Assembly (NCBI GenBank): GCA_946480055.1
Contig: CAMLID010000036.1
Span: 1 to 31,038, forward strand
DNA: 31,038 nucleotides
Source of the DNA: an uncultured Lysobacter sp.
GTDB taxonomy: Bacteria > Pseudomonadota > Gammaproteobacteria > Xanthomonadales > Xanthomonadaceae
Direction: 5' to 3'
Shown here: positions 1 through 7,418 of the stretch, piece by piece
Position numbering within the stretch: the stretch's first letter is position 1
Layout of the letters: every line of letters starts with the position of its first letter
Translations under genes and position numbers: made by a program
Notes under the pieces: generated by a model
Databases searched by the model: none
What the model was told of the DNA's origin: nothing
The model's input: only the letters and a program-made list of their open reading frames with translations

Positions 1-758
1 TGCGCGACTACTCCTCGCAGCAGCTGGCCAACGCGCTCGGGATCAGCCAGTCCAGCGTGGTCAAGTTCAGCCAGAAGCTGGGCTTCAAGGGCTACCCGGA
101 CCTCAAGTACTCGATCGGCGAGGCGGTCGCGCGCGGAAACGGCAACGGCGAGGATCACGCGCCGACCGCCGCGGCCGCCGACGATCCGCACACCGCGCTG
201 GCCGAGGACCTGTGGCACCTCAAGGCCCTGGCGGAGGCCGAGACCCGGCTGATCAATCCGGCCGATCGCATCGACGCGATCGCCGCGGCGATCGAGCAGG
301 CCGGCAAGGTCTACATCATCGGGCTGGGCGAAGACGGCATCCCGGCGCGCGCGTTCGCTACGCGGCTGTCGATGCTGGGCATCGTCACCGTGCACTACGT
401 CGACGCGATGCTGATGCAGGCCGGCATCTCCAGCGCCGCGGCCGGCGATGTGCTGCTGGTGTTCTCCGAGCACGGCCGCCAGCCGGCGCTGTGCCAGATC
501 GGCCGGCGCTTCCGCGAACGCGTGGGCCGAGTCATCACCGTGACCCGTCACACCCCCAACCCGCTGCGCGCGCATGCGGACGCGACATTGGTGGTGTCGG
601 CGCACGACGAACGCCGGCATATCGAGCCGCTGCTGTACCAGTCGGCGCTGCAGCACCTGCTCGACCTGATCTTCGTGCTGCTGTGCGACGCCAGCGAAGC
701 CCGGCGCCGCCAGCTCGACCTTAACCTCGAGCGCATGCAGGATCTGCTCGACAGCTGA
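1..758 (+). CDS. MurR/RpiR-family transcriptional regulator, 5' end missing
   Basis: The frame is open from base 3, before the first in-frame start-like codon, so the N-terminus lies outside the window. The first visible residues (SSQQLANALGISQSSVVKFS, then LGFKGYPDLK) are the end of the RpiR-type helix-turn-helix, including its recognition helix. After a linker, residues encoded by about 270-720 form a SIS (sugar isomerase) fold: VYIIGLGEDG, then VLLVFSEHGR, then VGRVITVT. Family members bind phosphosugars through SIS and repress or activate sugar or amino-sugar catabolism genes. It ends 18 nt before a lipoprotein gene on the same strand and is followed by a symporter, so it may regulate them. 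The ligand cannot be told from sequence; MurNAc-6-P or a related amino sugar is one option given the cell-wall neighbour. SIS regulators of other sugars look the same. Confidence 0.9.
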   Translation, partial: RDYSSQQLANALGISQSSVVKFSQKLGFKGYPDLKYSIGEAVARGNGNGEDHAPTAAAADDPHTALAEDLWHLKALAEAETRLINPADRIDAIAAAIEQAGKVYIIGLGEDGIPARAFATRLSMLGIVTVHYVDAMLMQAGISSAAAGDVLLVFSEHGRQPALCQIGRRFRERVGRVITVTRHTPNPLRAHADATLVVSAHDERRHIEPLLYQSALQHLLDLIFVLLCDASEARRRQLDLNLERMQDLLDS

Positions 759-776
759 TCGCCGAGAAGAGACCGC

Positions 777-1541
777 ATGCGCACCCTGCTCCGCACCGCC
801 CTGCTGATGCCCGCCTTGGTCGCTCTGGCCGCCTGCGCCAGCCTTTCCCCGCCGAGCGCGTCCGCGCCCTGGGGCAACGCGCGCCAGTTGGTGCTGGTGA
901 CCACCGACGGCTGGGACGCGAGCGACGGCCGCCTGCGCCGCTACGAACGCGACGGCGGCGGCTGGCGCGAGGTCGGCGCAGCGAGCTCGGTCACGGTCGG
1001 GCGTAATGGCAGTGCCTGGGGCCTGGGCCTGCATCCCAGCCAGACCGACGGACCGCAGAAGCGCGAAGGCGACGGCCGCGCGCCAGCCGGCGTGTTCGCG
1101 CTCGGCACCGCGTTCGGCTACAGCGCGAGCGCGGCGACGCCGATGCCCTACCAGGCCATGGGCGCCGACGACTACTGCATCGACGTCAACGCCTCGCCGC
1201 TCTACAACCGCATCGTCGACGCCGGCGAGGTCGGACAGGCCGCGGTGGCCGAGTCCACCGAACCCATGCGCCGCGACCTGCGCGCCGACGGCGACCAGCG
1301 CTACCGGCTCGGCCTGGTGATCCAGCACAATCCGCAGCGTCGCCCGGGCGCCGGCAGTTGCATCTTCGCCCACCTGTGGAAAGCGCCCGGCGAGCCCACT
1401 GCGGGCTGCACCGCGATGGCCGATCCGGCGATGGAAGCCTTGCTGGCCTGGCTGCGCCCGCAACAGCATCCGGTCTTCGTGCTATTGCCTGAAGCCGAAC
1501 TGCGCCGCCTGCGGCAGGATTGGCATCTACCGGCGCCCTAG
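777..1541 (+). CDS. L,D-transpeptidase-like (YkuD fold) lipoprotein
   Basis: 254 residues. The N-terminus is a lipoprotein signal (hydrophobic stretch then LAAC, Cys20), so the protein is probably anchored in the outer or inner membrane facing the periplasm. The C-terminal half carries the YkuD-type active site: His199 in IFAHLW, and Cys211 in TAGCTAM about 12 residues later. This is a variant of the usual H-x(n)-SHGC motif with TAGC in place of SHGC, as in the larger COG3786 group. Upstream is the substrate-site motif GDGRAPAGVFALG (residues 98-110). Such enzymes act on peptidoglycan peptides by forming or exchanging bonds at meso-DAP. The start at 777 is supported by a GAGAAGAGA ribosome site. 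The gene sits 18 nt after the RpiR regulator and its stop is 44 nt before the chosen ATG of the symporter. Actual activity (transpeptidase versus carboxypeptidase-like) is not known. Confidence 0.82.
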   Translation: MRTLLRTALLMPALVALAACASLSPPSASAPWGNARQLVLVTTDGWDASDGRLRRYERDGGGWREVGAASSVTVGRNGSAWGLGLHPSQTDGPQKREGDGRAPAGVFALGTAFGYSASAATPMPYQAMGADDYCIDVNASPLYNRIVDAGEVGQAAVAESTEPMRRDLRADGDQRYRLGLVIQHNPQRRPGAGSCIFAHLWKAPGEPTAGCTAMADPAMEALLAWLRPQQHPVFVLLPEAELRRLRQDWHLPAP

Positions 1542-1585
1542 CCCAGGCTGCGCCTTCGTCCCCCCTACACAGAGCCCTGCCCCGC

Positions 1586-2830
1586 ATGTCGATGACCACC
1601 CGCGTCCTGCTCGCGCTGATCGCCGGCGCCGCCACCGGCCTGATCCTGGTCGCGCTCGCGCCGGAGGCCGCCCAAAGCACCGCCGCGGTGATGCAGCCGA
1701 TCGGCAAGCTCTGGCTCAATGCCCTGCAGATGACGGTGGTGCCGCTGGTGGTGTCGCTGGTGGTGATCGGGGTGACCTCGGCCAGCGATGCGGCGGCCTC
1801 CGGGCGCACGGCGCGGCGCGCGATCGTGGTCTTCATCGTGCTGCTGAGCCTGGGCGCAGCCTTCGCCGCGATCGCCGCGCCGGCCCTGCTGTCGCTGCTG
1901 CCGCGCGACGAGGCGCTGGTGCAGTCGTTCCGCACCGCCACTTCGGCACCGACGGCCGCGCCTCCGGCGCTGGGCGACTGGTTGTCGGCGGTGATTCCCA
2001 GCAACGTGATCGCTGCCGCCGCGGCCAGCGCGATGCTGCCGCTGGTGGTGTTCGCGCTGTTCTTCGGTTTCGCCCTGACCCGCATCGACCCGGCCCGGCG
2101 CGCGCGCCTGGTCGAACTGTTCCAAGCCATCGCCGACACCATGATCGTGATCGTGCGCTGGCTGCTGTGGATCGCGCCGCTGGGCGTGTTCGCGCTGATG
2201 TTCGCGGTCTGCGCCCACGTCGGCGTGGGCATGCTGGGCGCGGTCGGCTACTACATCGCGCTGCAGTGCACGCTGTATATCTCGGTCACGCTGATGCTGT
2301 ACCTGGTCGCGGCCGCCTCGGGCACGCCGCTGCGGCGCTTCGCCGCCGGCGTGCTGCCGGCGCAGACCATCGCCGCGAGCACCCAGTCCTCGCTGGCCTC
2401 GCTGCCGGCGATGGTGGACAGCGCGCGGGTGCGGCTCGGCTATCCGCTGGAGATCGCTTCGCTGGTGCTGCCGATGGCGGTATCGCTGTTCCGCATCACC
2501 AGCCCGATCCAGTACATCGGCGTGACCGCGTTCGTGGCCTGGATCTACGGCATCGACCTGGGCGCAGCGCAACTGGCCGGCTGCGCCGCGCTGGCGGTGG
2601 TGATCAGTCTGGGATCGGTGGGCCTGCCCGGCCAGGTCAGCTTCATGGCGACCAACATGCCGGTGGTGCAGGCAGCGGGGCTGCCGGTGGAACCGCTGGG
2701 CTTGCTGCTCGCGGTCGACACCATCCCCGACGTGTTCGCGACCCTGGGCAACGTCACCGGCGACATCGCCGCGACCGGCGTGGTGACCGGACGCGAGCGC
2801 GCTGCGACGACGGGCGACGGCACGGACTGA
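1586..2830 (+). CDS. Dicarboxylate/amino acid:cation symporter (DAACS/SDF family)
   Basis: 414 residues from ATG 1586; a TTG at 1520 would add 22 residues but overlaps the preceding gene and lacks a good ribosome site. The protein is hydrophobic throughout, with eight helices expected plus two re-entrant hairpins. Visible family motifs are the Ser-rich hairpin STQSSLASLPAMVDSA and the C-terminal core DTIPDVFATLGNVTGD. Compared with the archaeal homologue GltPh (DAILDMGRTMVNVTGD), the cation-site residues D394, N401 and D405 are kept, but Arg397, which binds the side-chain carboxylate of aspartate/glutamate, is Ala here (residue 385). The substrate is therefore probably not an acidic amino acid; neutral amino acids such as alanine or serine are more likely, by analogy with ASCT transporters, which also lack this Arg. 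Together with a regulator and a peptidoglycan enzyme upstream, import of murein-derived amino acids is a possible role (inference). Confidence 0.88.
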   Translation: MSMTTRVLLALIAGAATGLILVALAPEAAQSTAAVMQPIGKLWLNALQMTVVPLVVSLVVIGVTSASDAAASGRTARRAIVVFIVLLSLGAAFAAIAAPALLSLLPRDEALVQSFRTATSAPTAAPPALGDWLSAVIPSNVIAAAAASAMLPLVVFALFFGFALTRIDPARRARLVELFQAIADTMIVIVRWLLWIAPLGVFALMFAVCAHVGVGMLGAVGYYIALQCTLYISVTLMLYLVAAASGTPLRRFAAGVLPAQTIAASTQSSLASLPAMVDSARVRLGYPLEIASLVLPMAVSLFRITSPIQYIGVTAFVAWIYGIDLGAAQLAGCAALAVVISLGSVGLPGQVSFMATNMPVVQAAGLPVEPLGLLLAVDTIPDVFATLGNVTGDIAATGVVTGRERAATTGDGTD

Positions 2831-2886
2831 GCGCCACATCGGCGCGGGTGTTGCCGCTCGTCGCCGCGAATCGACGCCACAAAAAC

Positions 2887-2918
2887 CGACGCCCCGGGGC
2901 TCGCGCTCCGGGGCGTCG
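2887..2918. terminator. Bidirectional hairpin terminator between convergent genes
   Basis: Perfect 11-bp stem CGACGCCCCGG / CCGGGGCGTCG with a 10-nt loop. On the minus strand the stem is followed by a T-run (complement of AAAAA at 2881-2885), a good intrinsic terminator for the OmpA-like gene and its operon. On the plus strand only TTCGTT follows, so termination of the symporter transcript would be weaker. It lies in the 196-nt gap between two convergent stops. Confidence 0.75.
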
Positions 2919-3026
2919 TTCGTTGCGGGTTCGGTGGCTATCAGCTGGGCCGGCGAGCGCCGACCCCGATCGGGTCGGCTGGTCGTCTGTCGCTTTAGTG
3001 GCCTGAACCATTGCCGCCGCCCCCGT

Positions 3027-4025
3027 TCAACGGGCCGGCGACACCTGAATGATCACCGCGACGCGACGATTCGGCAGCAGGCATTCGCGCAGCGCCTCCG
3101 GCTGCCTGACGCTGGAGCAGTCCTGCACCTGCTCGGCGTCGCCCTTGTAGCTGTAGCGGATCGAGTCGGCAGGCACACCGCGCTCGATCAGCAGCGCGCG
3201 CACCGTTTCGGCGCGACGCTTGGACAGCTCGACGTTGTACTGCGCGCCACGGCCCTGCAGGCGGTCGGCATGGCCTTCCAGCGCTACCGAATCGATGCGC
3301 AGCCCCTCGTCGCGGATGCGCGCGAACGCACGGTCGAGGCTCTGCAGCGCGTAGCTACGGATATCGCCGCGTCCGTCGCGGTCGAACTCGAACAGAATAT
3401 TGGCGGTCAGGTCCATGTTCTGCGCGTTCGGAACGGCCTGCGCGGGCATGCCGCAGGTCCGCGCCAGCGCCTCGGCGTCACCGACCAGATCCTCGGCGAT
3501 CTGGATGTAGGGCTTGGCGTGGCGCCATTGCTGCTGGTTGAGTTCGTTGCCGGCGTGCACCAGTTCGACCTCGCCGCAGGCCACCGCCTGCTGCGCGCAG
3601 ACGAAGCCGGGCGTGCCATGGATCGCGCCCAGGCGCTTCCACAGGTCCTCGCGGACGCGCGCGGCGTCGTTCACCAGCGGCGTGTCGGTGGGCAGCGGCG
3701 ATGCGCCCTGCTCCATCAGCCCGATGAGCCGCGCGGACTGCTCGAGCGCGGCCTGCGGGAAGGCGCTACGGTCGTTGCGCGAGTATTCGTGGAACGAAAC
3801 GTCGAGCCAGCACTGCGCCTTGGCGAGGTGGTAGTCGCGAACGGGACGGCCCGTGTCGTTGAGCGCACGGATGCGGTCCTGCGTGCCCTCGTAGACCGAA
3901 TGATCGCGATAGATCGCTTCGTCGGTGATGCGCTCGGCCGGTTGCGCCAGGACGGGTGTCTGCGCCTGGGCCGCCGGCAGCAGGGCCGCGAGGAGAGGAA
4001 GGGTGTAGGTAAGAATGGGTTTCAT
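3027..4025 (-). CDS. OmpA-family peptidoglycan-associated outer-membrane protein
   Basis: 332 residues from the ATG at 4025. A second ATG six bases upstream (4031) lies too close to the GGAG ribosome site; from 4025 the spacing is about 7 nt. The signal peptide MKPILTYTLPLLAALLPAAQA precedes a ~180-residue periplasmic region of no recognised family with several Cys residues. The C-terminal ~120 residues are an OmpA_C (MotB/Pal-like) domain: ILFEFDRDGRGDI, then VALEGHADRLQG, then YNVELSKRRAETVRALL, then LPNRRVAVII. Family knowledge says this fold grips meso-DAP in peptidoglycan. It is the last gene of the leftward operon and starts about 12 nt after the barrel protein's stop, which suggests it anchors that barrel or the giant secreted protein to the cell wall. 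There is no eight-strand OmpA barrel at its N-terminus. Confidence 0.88.
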   Translation of the reverse strand: MKPILTYTLPLLAALLPAAQAQTPVLAQPAERITDEAIYRDHSVYEGTQDRIRALNDTGRPVRDYHLAKAQCWLDVSFHEYSRNDRSAFPQAALEQSARLIGLMEQGASPLPTDTPLVNDAARVREDLWKRLGAIHGTPGFVCAQQAVACGEVELVHAGNELNQQQWRHAKPYIQIAEDLVGDAEALARTCGMPAQAVPNAQNMDLTANILFEFDRDGRGDIRSYALQSLDRAFARIRDEGLRIDSVALEGHADRLQGRGAQYNVELSKRRAETVRALLIERGVPADSIRYSYKGDAEQVQDCSSVRQPEALRECLLPNRRVAVIIQVSPAR

Positions 4026-4037
4026 CGTCATGCTCCG

Positions 4038-7000
4038 TCAGCGCACCGGATCGCGGTAGCGCACGTCATCCCGCCGGAAAAGATCTTCGTCGAATTTGAA
4101 CCGCAGACGCAGGTAGACGCCGTCGCGGGTGTATTCGTAGCCATTGAGGTCAGGGTCGCCTTCGAAGCCGGCCCAGTTGTAGCCGGCCGACAGCCAGAGG
4201 TTCTGCCGCAGCAGGCGGCCGACCTCGATGCCGTAGGCGTACTGATTCGCGCCGAAGTCGCCGCGGAAGGTCGCGCCCATCACTCCGACGTCCCAATTTT
4301 CGGTCACGTCGTACACGACGCGCCCGGACAACAGCACGCCGCGGAACTTGCTTTCGACCGTGCTGCCGTCGGCGTAGGCGAAGCGATCTTCCTGCCACTT
4401 GCCCGCCACCCGGCCGGTGAGCCACCAGGGCCGGCTCGGATGCCAGTCGGCATGGGCGGACACGATGTGCGCGCGCATTTCCAAGTCGTCGCCGGCCTGC
4501 ACCAGCCCGGTGCCGCTCTCGTCTCGCTCGAGCTTGTATTCGTAGCGCGCGAGGGCGTTGACGCGGTTGCGGTCGGTGTCCCGATAGGCGACGCCGATCT
4601 GGAACCGATCCTGCAACACGTCGCCGCGTGCGGCGTAGTCGGTGCGCAGTAGGTAATTCCGCAGCAACAGCGTCCAGTCGCGGTTCATCTTGCGCGCCGC
4701 CATGAACTGCAGCAGCGTCGTGTCGAAGGCCTCGTCGCTCGCGGTGCGCTCGACATCGCCGGAGATCCGGTGTTCCAGGCGGACCGCCCCGCGCCACAGC
4801 GGGCTGGCGCTGTAGTCCAGGCCGAAGGCCAGGCCCGTGGCGTCGCCCGTCGCACCGTCGATCACGTTCACGTGCTCGACCGAGCTGGTCAGGCGCACGC
4901 CTTCGGCGATGTCCCAAGTGTTGCGGATGCCGGACGCGGCCTGCAGGTCGCGACCGGCGATGGCGTCGCGCATGCGGTACTCGGTGAACGCTTGAGTGTC
5001 CTTGAGGAAGGTCGTGTCCACGCCCAGCACCAGGGCGTCGGCCTCGCGGTCGCGAGTGGTCACTCCGAACGCGCTGGTCAGGCCGGTCTGGCGCTCGTAA
5101 CGGCCATACAGTCGGCTGCGCTCGCGCCATTGGTAGTCCGCGCCGAGTGCGATCCGGTTGCGGTCTTCACCGCTCACGTCCTGTTCGATCTCGCCGCCTA
5201 CCACGAGGCGCTCACCGGCCTTGTAGCCCGCGCCGATGCGTACCGTGTCGCTGGACAGTTCGGTGCCCACCGGCAGATCGCTGGTGGGAACGGTTCCGCC
5301 GCTGCGGATGATCGGCAGACCGGTCAGGGGATCGAGCGGCTGCTGTCCGTAGCCAAGAGCCCCGCCGCCCGCCCCGCTGCCGAGGGAGCCGCCGAGTCCG
5401 AGCGTGTCGCCGAACGGCGACCCGCTCGACCACGGCGAATACGCTCCGACCGTCTCGCGGATGGCTCGGTAACCGAAGTCCAGGCTCAGGCGCGGCGTGG
5501 CCTGCAGCTTGACGCCCACGGAGGCCGCGTCGCGTTCGCCACCGTTGGGGTTGCGGTCCTCACTGCGGATAGCCTCGGCATACAGTTCGACGCGCTCTCC
5601 CGCGCGCCAACCGAGTTCGACGTTGTACTCACCGCGCCCGCCGTACAGCGGCGAGGCGGCGTTGTTGAACGCAGGATCCGTGCGCGCCGCGAAGATGCTG
5701 GCATCGAATCGCTCACCGTCGTGGCCGAACTCGACGCGCCAGGCGTCGCCTTCGGCTTCGCCGCTGAAGCCCTGCAGTGCCGGGGTGGCGTACTGGTTGA
5801 CCGGATTGGTGTTGACCTCGCTGCGCGTGCGCGCGAACTCGGCGACCAGGTAGGTATCCGGGCCGAAGCGAAGACCGGCGTTCACGCTGCCCATCTCGAA
5901 ACCGGCGAACGGATTGCGGTCGTCGACATAGGCGCCGCCGATCTCGAAGCGCTCGCCGAGCTTCATCTGCGCATCGGCGCCCAGCACCAGGAACTTCTCG
6001 GTGCCCTGGTCCACCTCGTAGGTGATGCGCAGCGACACCGGGTTGAGGTCGCTGTCGAAGCCCGGCAGGAAGGTGTTGAGCAGGATCCGGCCGGAGAACG
6101 GCTCGAAGCTGTAGTCGACGAGGCGGCCGAGCGCACGCACCGAGACGATGCGGGATGGCTGGTTGCGATCGCGCACGACGACTTCCACGCGCTCGCTGCC
6201 TTCCAGGACCGCGTTGTTGCGCAGGCCGTACGGGCCGCTGCCCTGGGAGGGGAACTCCTCGACCACCTGGCGCAGCGAGTCCTCGACGGCGAACACGTTG
6301 CCGCGCACGCGTGCATTCTCGAAATGCCAGCCCAGCCCGGTCGCGGTACGGTTGTAGACACCGAGACTGCGCTGCGGCACAGGCCCGCGGGCGCCGACGC
6401 CTGTCGACGTCGCGAGCGTGTCGCCGGTCTGGAAATCGCCGTAGAGGACATAGCTGCGGCCCTTGTCCACGCGCACGTACAGACGCTCGGCAGAGCGCGC
6501 GTCGAAGCCGGTGAGCGAGCTGTCGCCGTAGACCGGATAGAACTCGTCCGGACGGATGTCGCGCAGCAGGCGCTCGCGGGTGTCCTTGTCGGAGTCGTAG
6601 GCGGCAGTGAGCAGGTATTCGCCCTTGATGCGGCCCTTGACGAAGAACGCCGTGCGCGCGGCCGCGTTGGCCTTGCCGTTGTTGAACTGGCGTTCCCAGC
6701 GGCGCAGGTCGCGTTCGAAGCCGTCGTCGCGGCGCGCGGGATCGATCACGCCGGCGCCGCTTCCGCTGCGGAAGTTGACGATGCCTTCGATCAGGCCGGT
6801 GGCGATCAGTTCGCGCATTTCCGGCACGAAGCTCACGACGCCTTCCACCATTTCGGCCCCGGCGGTGATGCGCAGAGTGACGTCCTGCGCGTCGTTGGGC
6901 GCCAGCAGGTCGAACGCAGCCACGCCGTCGTGCAGCGGAAGCTGCACGCCGGGGGTGGCGCGATCGGCGTCCAGGCGCGCCGGACCGAACTCGTCGGTGC

Positions 7001-7418
7001 CGGCACTCTCGAGGAGGACGCGCCCGCCGCTGTGTTCGATGGTGGCGTAAGCCTCGCCCGCTACCGGCCGGCCGGCTGCGTCGAGCAGCCGGACACGGAC
7101 GTGCACGGGCGTCTGGCCATCGGCCGGCGCCGCATCGCGATCGAGTTCGACCTCGATGCGATCGACGACACCATTGGCGGCGTAGTCCACGGCGCCCGAA
7201 CGCACCGGCGTGACTTGCGGCGGCAGGTTCCGGCTGGATTCTGTCGCGGGGTGCAGGGAATCGGCCGCGCCCAGCACCGGGGTGAAGCGGCGACCGTCCG
7301 CCACGTCCTGGGCGAACGCCGGCAGGGCCAGCGTCAGGGCGAGTGCAAGCGCGGTGGCGCGCGGCAGCGGAAGGGCGTGTGTGCGCGCGACGGCGCGGCC
7401 CGGGTTCATGCGGCTCAT
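4038..7418 (-). CDS. Ig-like domain plus outer-membrane beta-barrel protein
   Basis: 1,126 residues. The ATG at 7418-7416 overlaps the TGA of the giant gene by four bases (ATGA) and has GGAGG upstream, so the two are probably translationally coupled. Residues 1-36 are a signal peptide ending ALPAFA. Residues ~60-190 form a bacterial Ig-like (invasin-type) domain: VDRIEVELDRDAAPADGQ, then VHVRVRLLDAAGRPVAG. A linker with repeated E-x-R and D-R-D patterns follows (VVSFVPEMRELIATGLIEG). From about residue 230 to the end the sequence alternates polar and hydrophobic residues with aromatic girdles and tight turns (LYVRVDKGRSYVLYGDFQTG, then LSAGYNWAGFEGDPDLNGYE), as in large outer-membrane barrels. 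It has no TonB plug or TonB box that I can see. Possible roles are exporter, surface anchor or assembly platform for the giant protein encoded just upstream (inference from coupling only). Confidence 0.85.
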   Translation of the reverse strand: MSRMNPGRAVARTHALPLPRATALALALTLALPAFAQDVADGRRFTPVLGAADSLHPATESSRNLPPQVTPVRSGAVDYAANGVVDRIEVELDRDAAPADGQTPVHVRVRLLDAAGRPVAGEAYATIEHSGGRVLLESAGTDEFGPARLDADRATPGVQLPLHDGVAAFDLLAPNDAQDVTLRITAGAEMVEGVVSFVPEMRELIATGLIEGIVNFRSGSGAGVIDPARRDDGFERDLRRWERQFNNGKANAAARTAFFVKGRIKGEYLLTAAYDSDKDTRERLLRDIRPDEFYPVYGDSSLTGFDARSAERLYVRVDKGRSYVLYGDFQTGDTLATSTGVGARGPVPQRSLGVYNRTATGLGWHFENARVRGNVFAVEDSLRQVVEEFPSQGSGPYGLRNNAVLEGSERVEVVVRDRNQPSRIVSVRALGRLVDYSFEPFSGRILLNTFLPGFDSDLNPVSLRITYEVDQGTEKFLVLGADAQMKLGERFEIGGAYVDDRNPFAGFEMGSVNAGLRFGPDTYLVAEFARTRSEVNTNPVNQYATPALQGFSGEAEGDAWRVEFGHDGERFDASIFAARTDPAFNNAASPLYGGRGEYNVELGWRAGERVELYAEAIRSEDRNPNGGERDAASVGVKLQATPRLSLDFGYRAIRETVGAYSPWSSGSPFGDTLGLGGSLGSGAGGGALGYGQQPLDPLTGLPIIRSGGTVPTSDLPVGTELSSDTVRIGAGYKAGERLVVGGEIEQDVSGEDRNRIALGADYQWRERSRLYGRYERQTGLTSAFGVTTRDREADALVLGVDTTFLKDTQAFTEYRMRDAIAGRDLQAASGIRNTWDIAEGVRLTSSVEHVNVIDGATGDATGLAFGLDYSASPLWRGAVRLEHRISGDVERTASDEAFDTTLLQFMAARKMNRDWTLLLRNYLLRTDYAARGDVLQDRFQIGVAYRDTDRNRVNALARYEYKLERDESGTGLVQAGDDLEMRAHIVSAHADWHPSRPWWLTGRVAGKWQEDRFAYADGSTVESKFRGVLLSGRVVYDVTENWDVGVMGATFRGDFGANQYAYGIEVGRLLRQNLWLSAGYNWAGFEGDPDLNGYEYTRDGVYLRLRFKFDEDLFRRDDVRYRDPVR

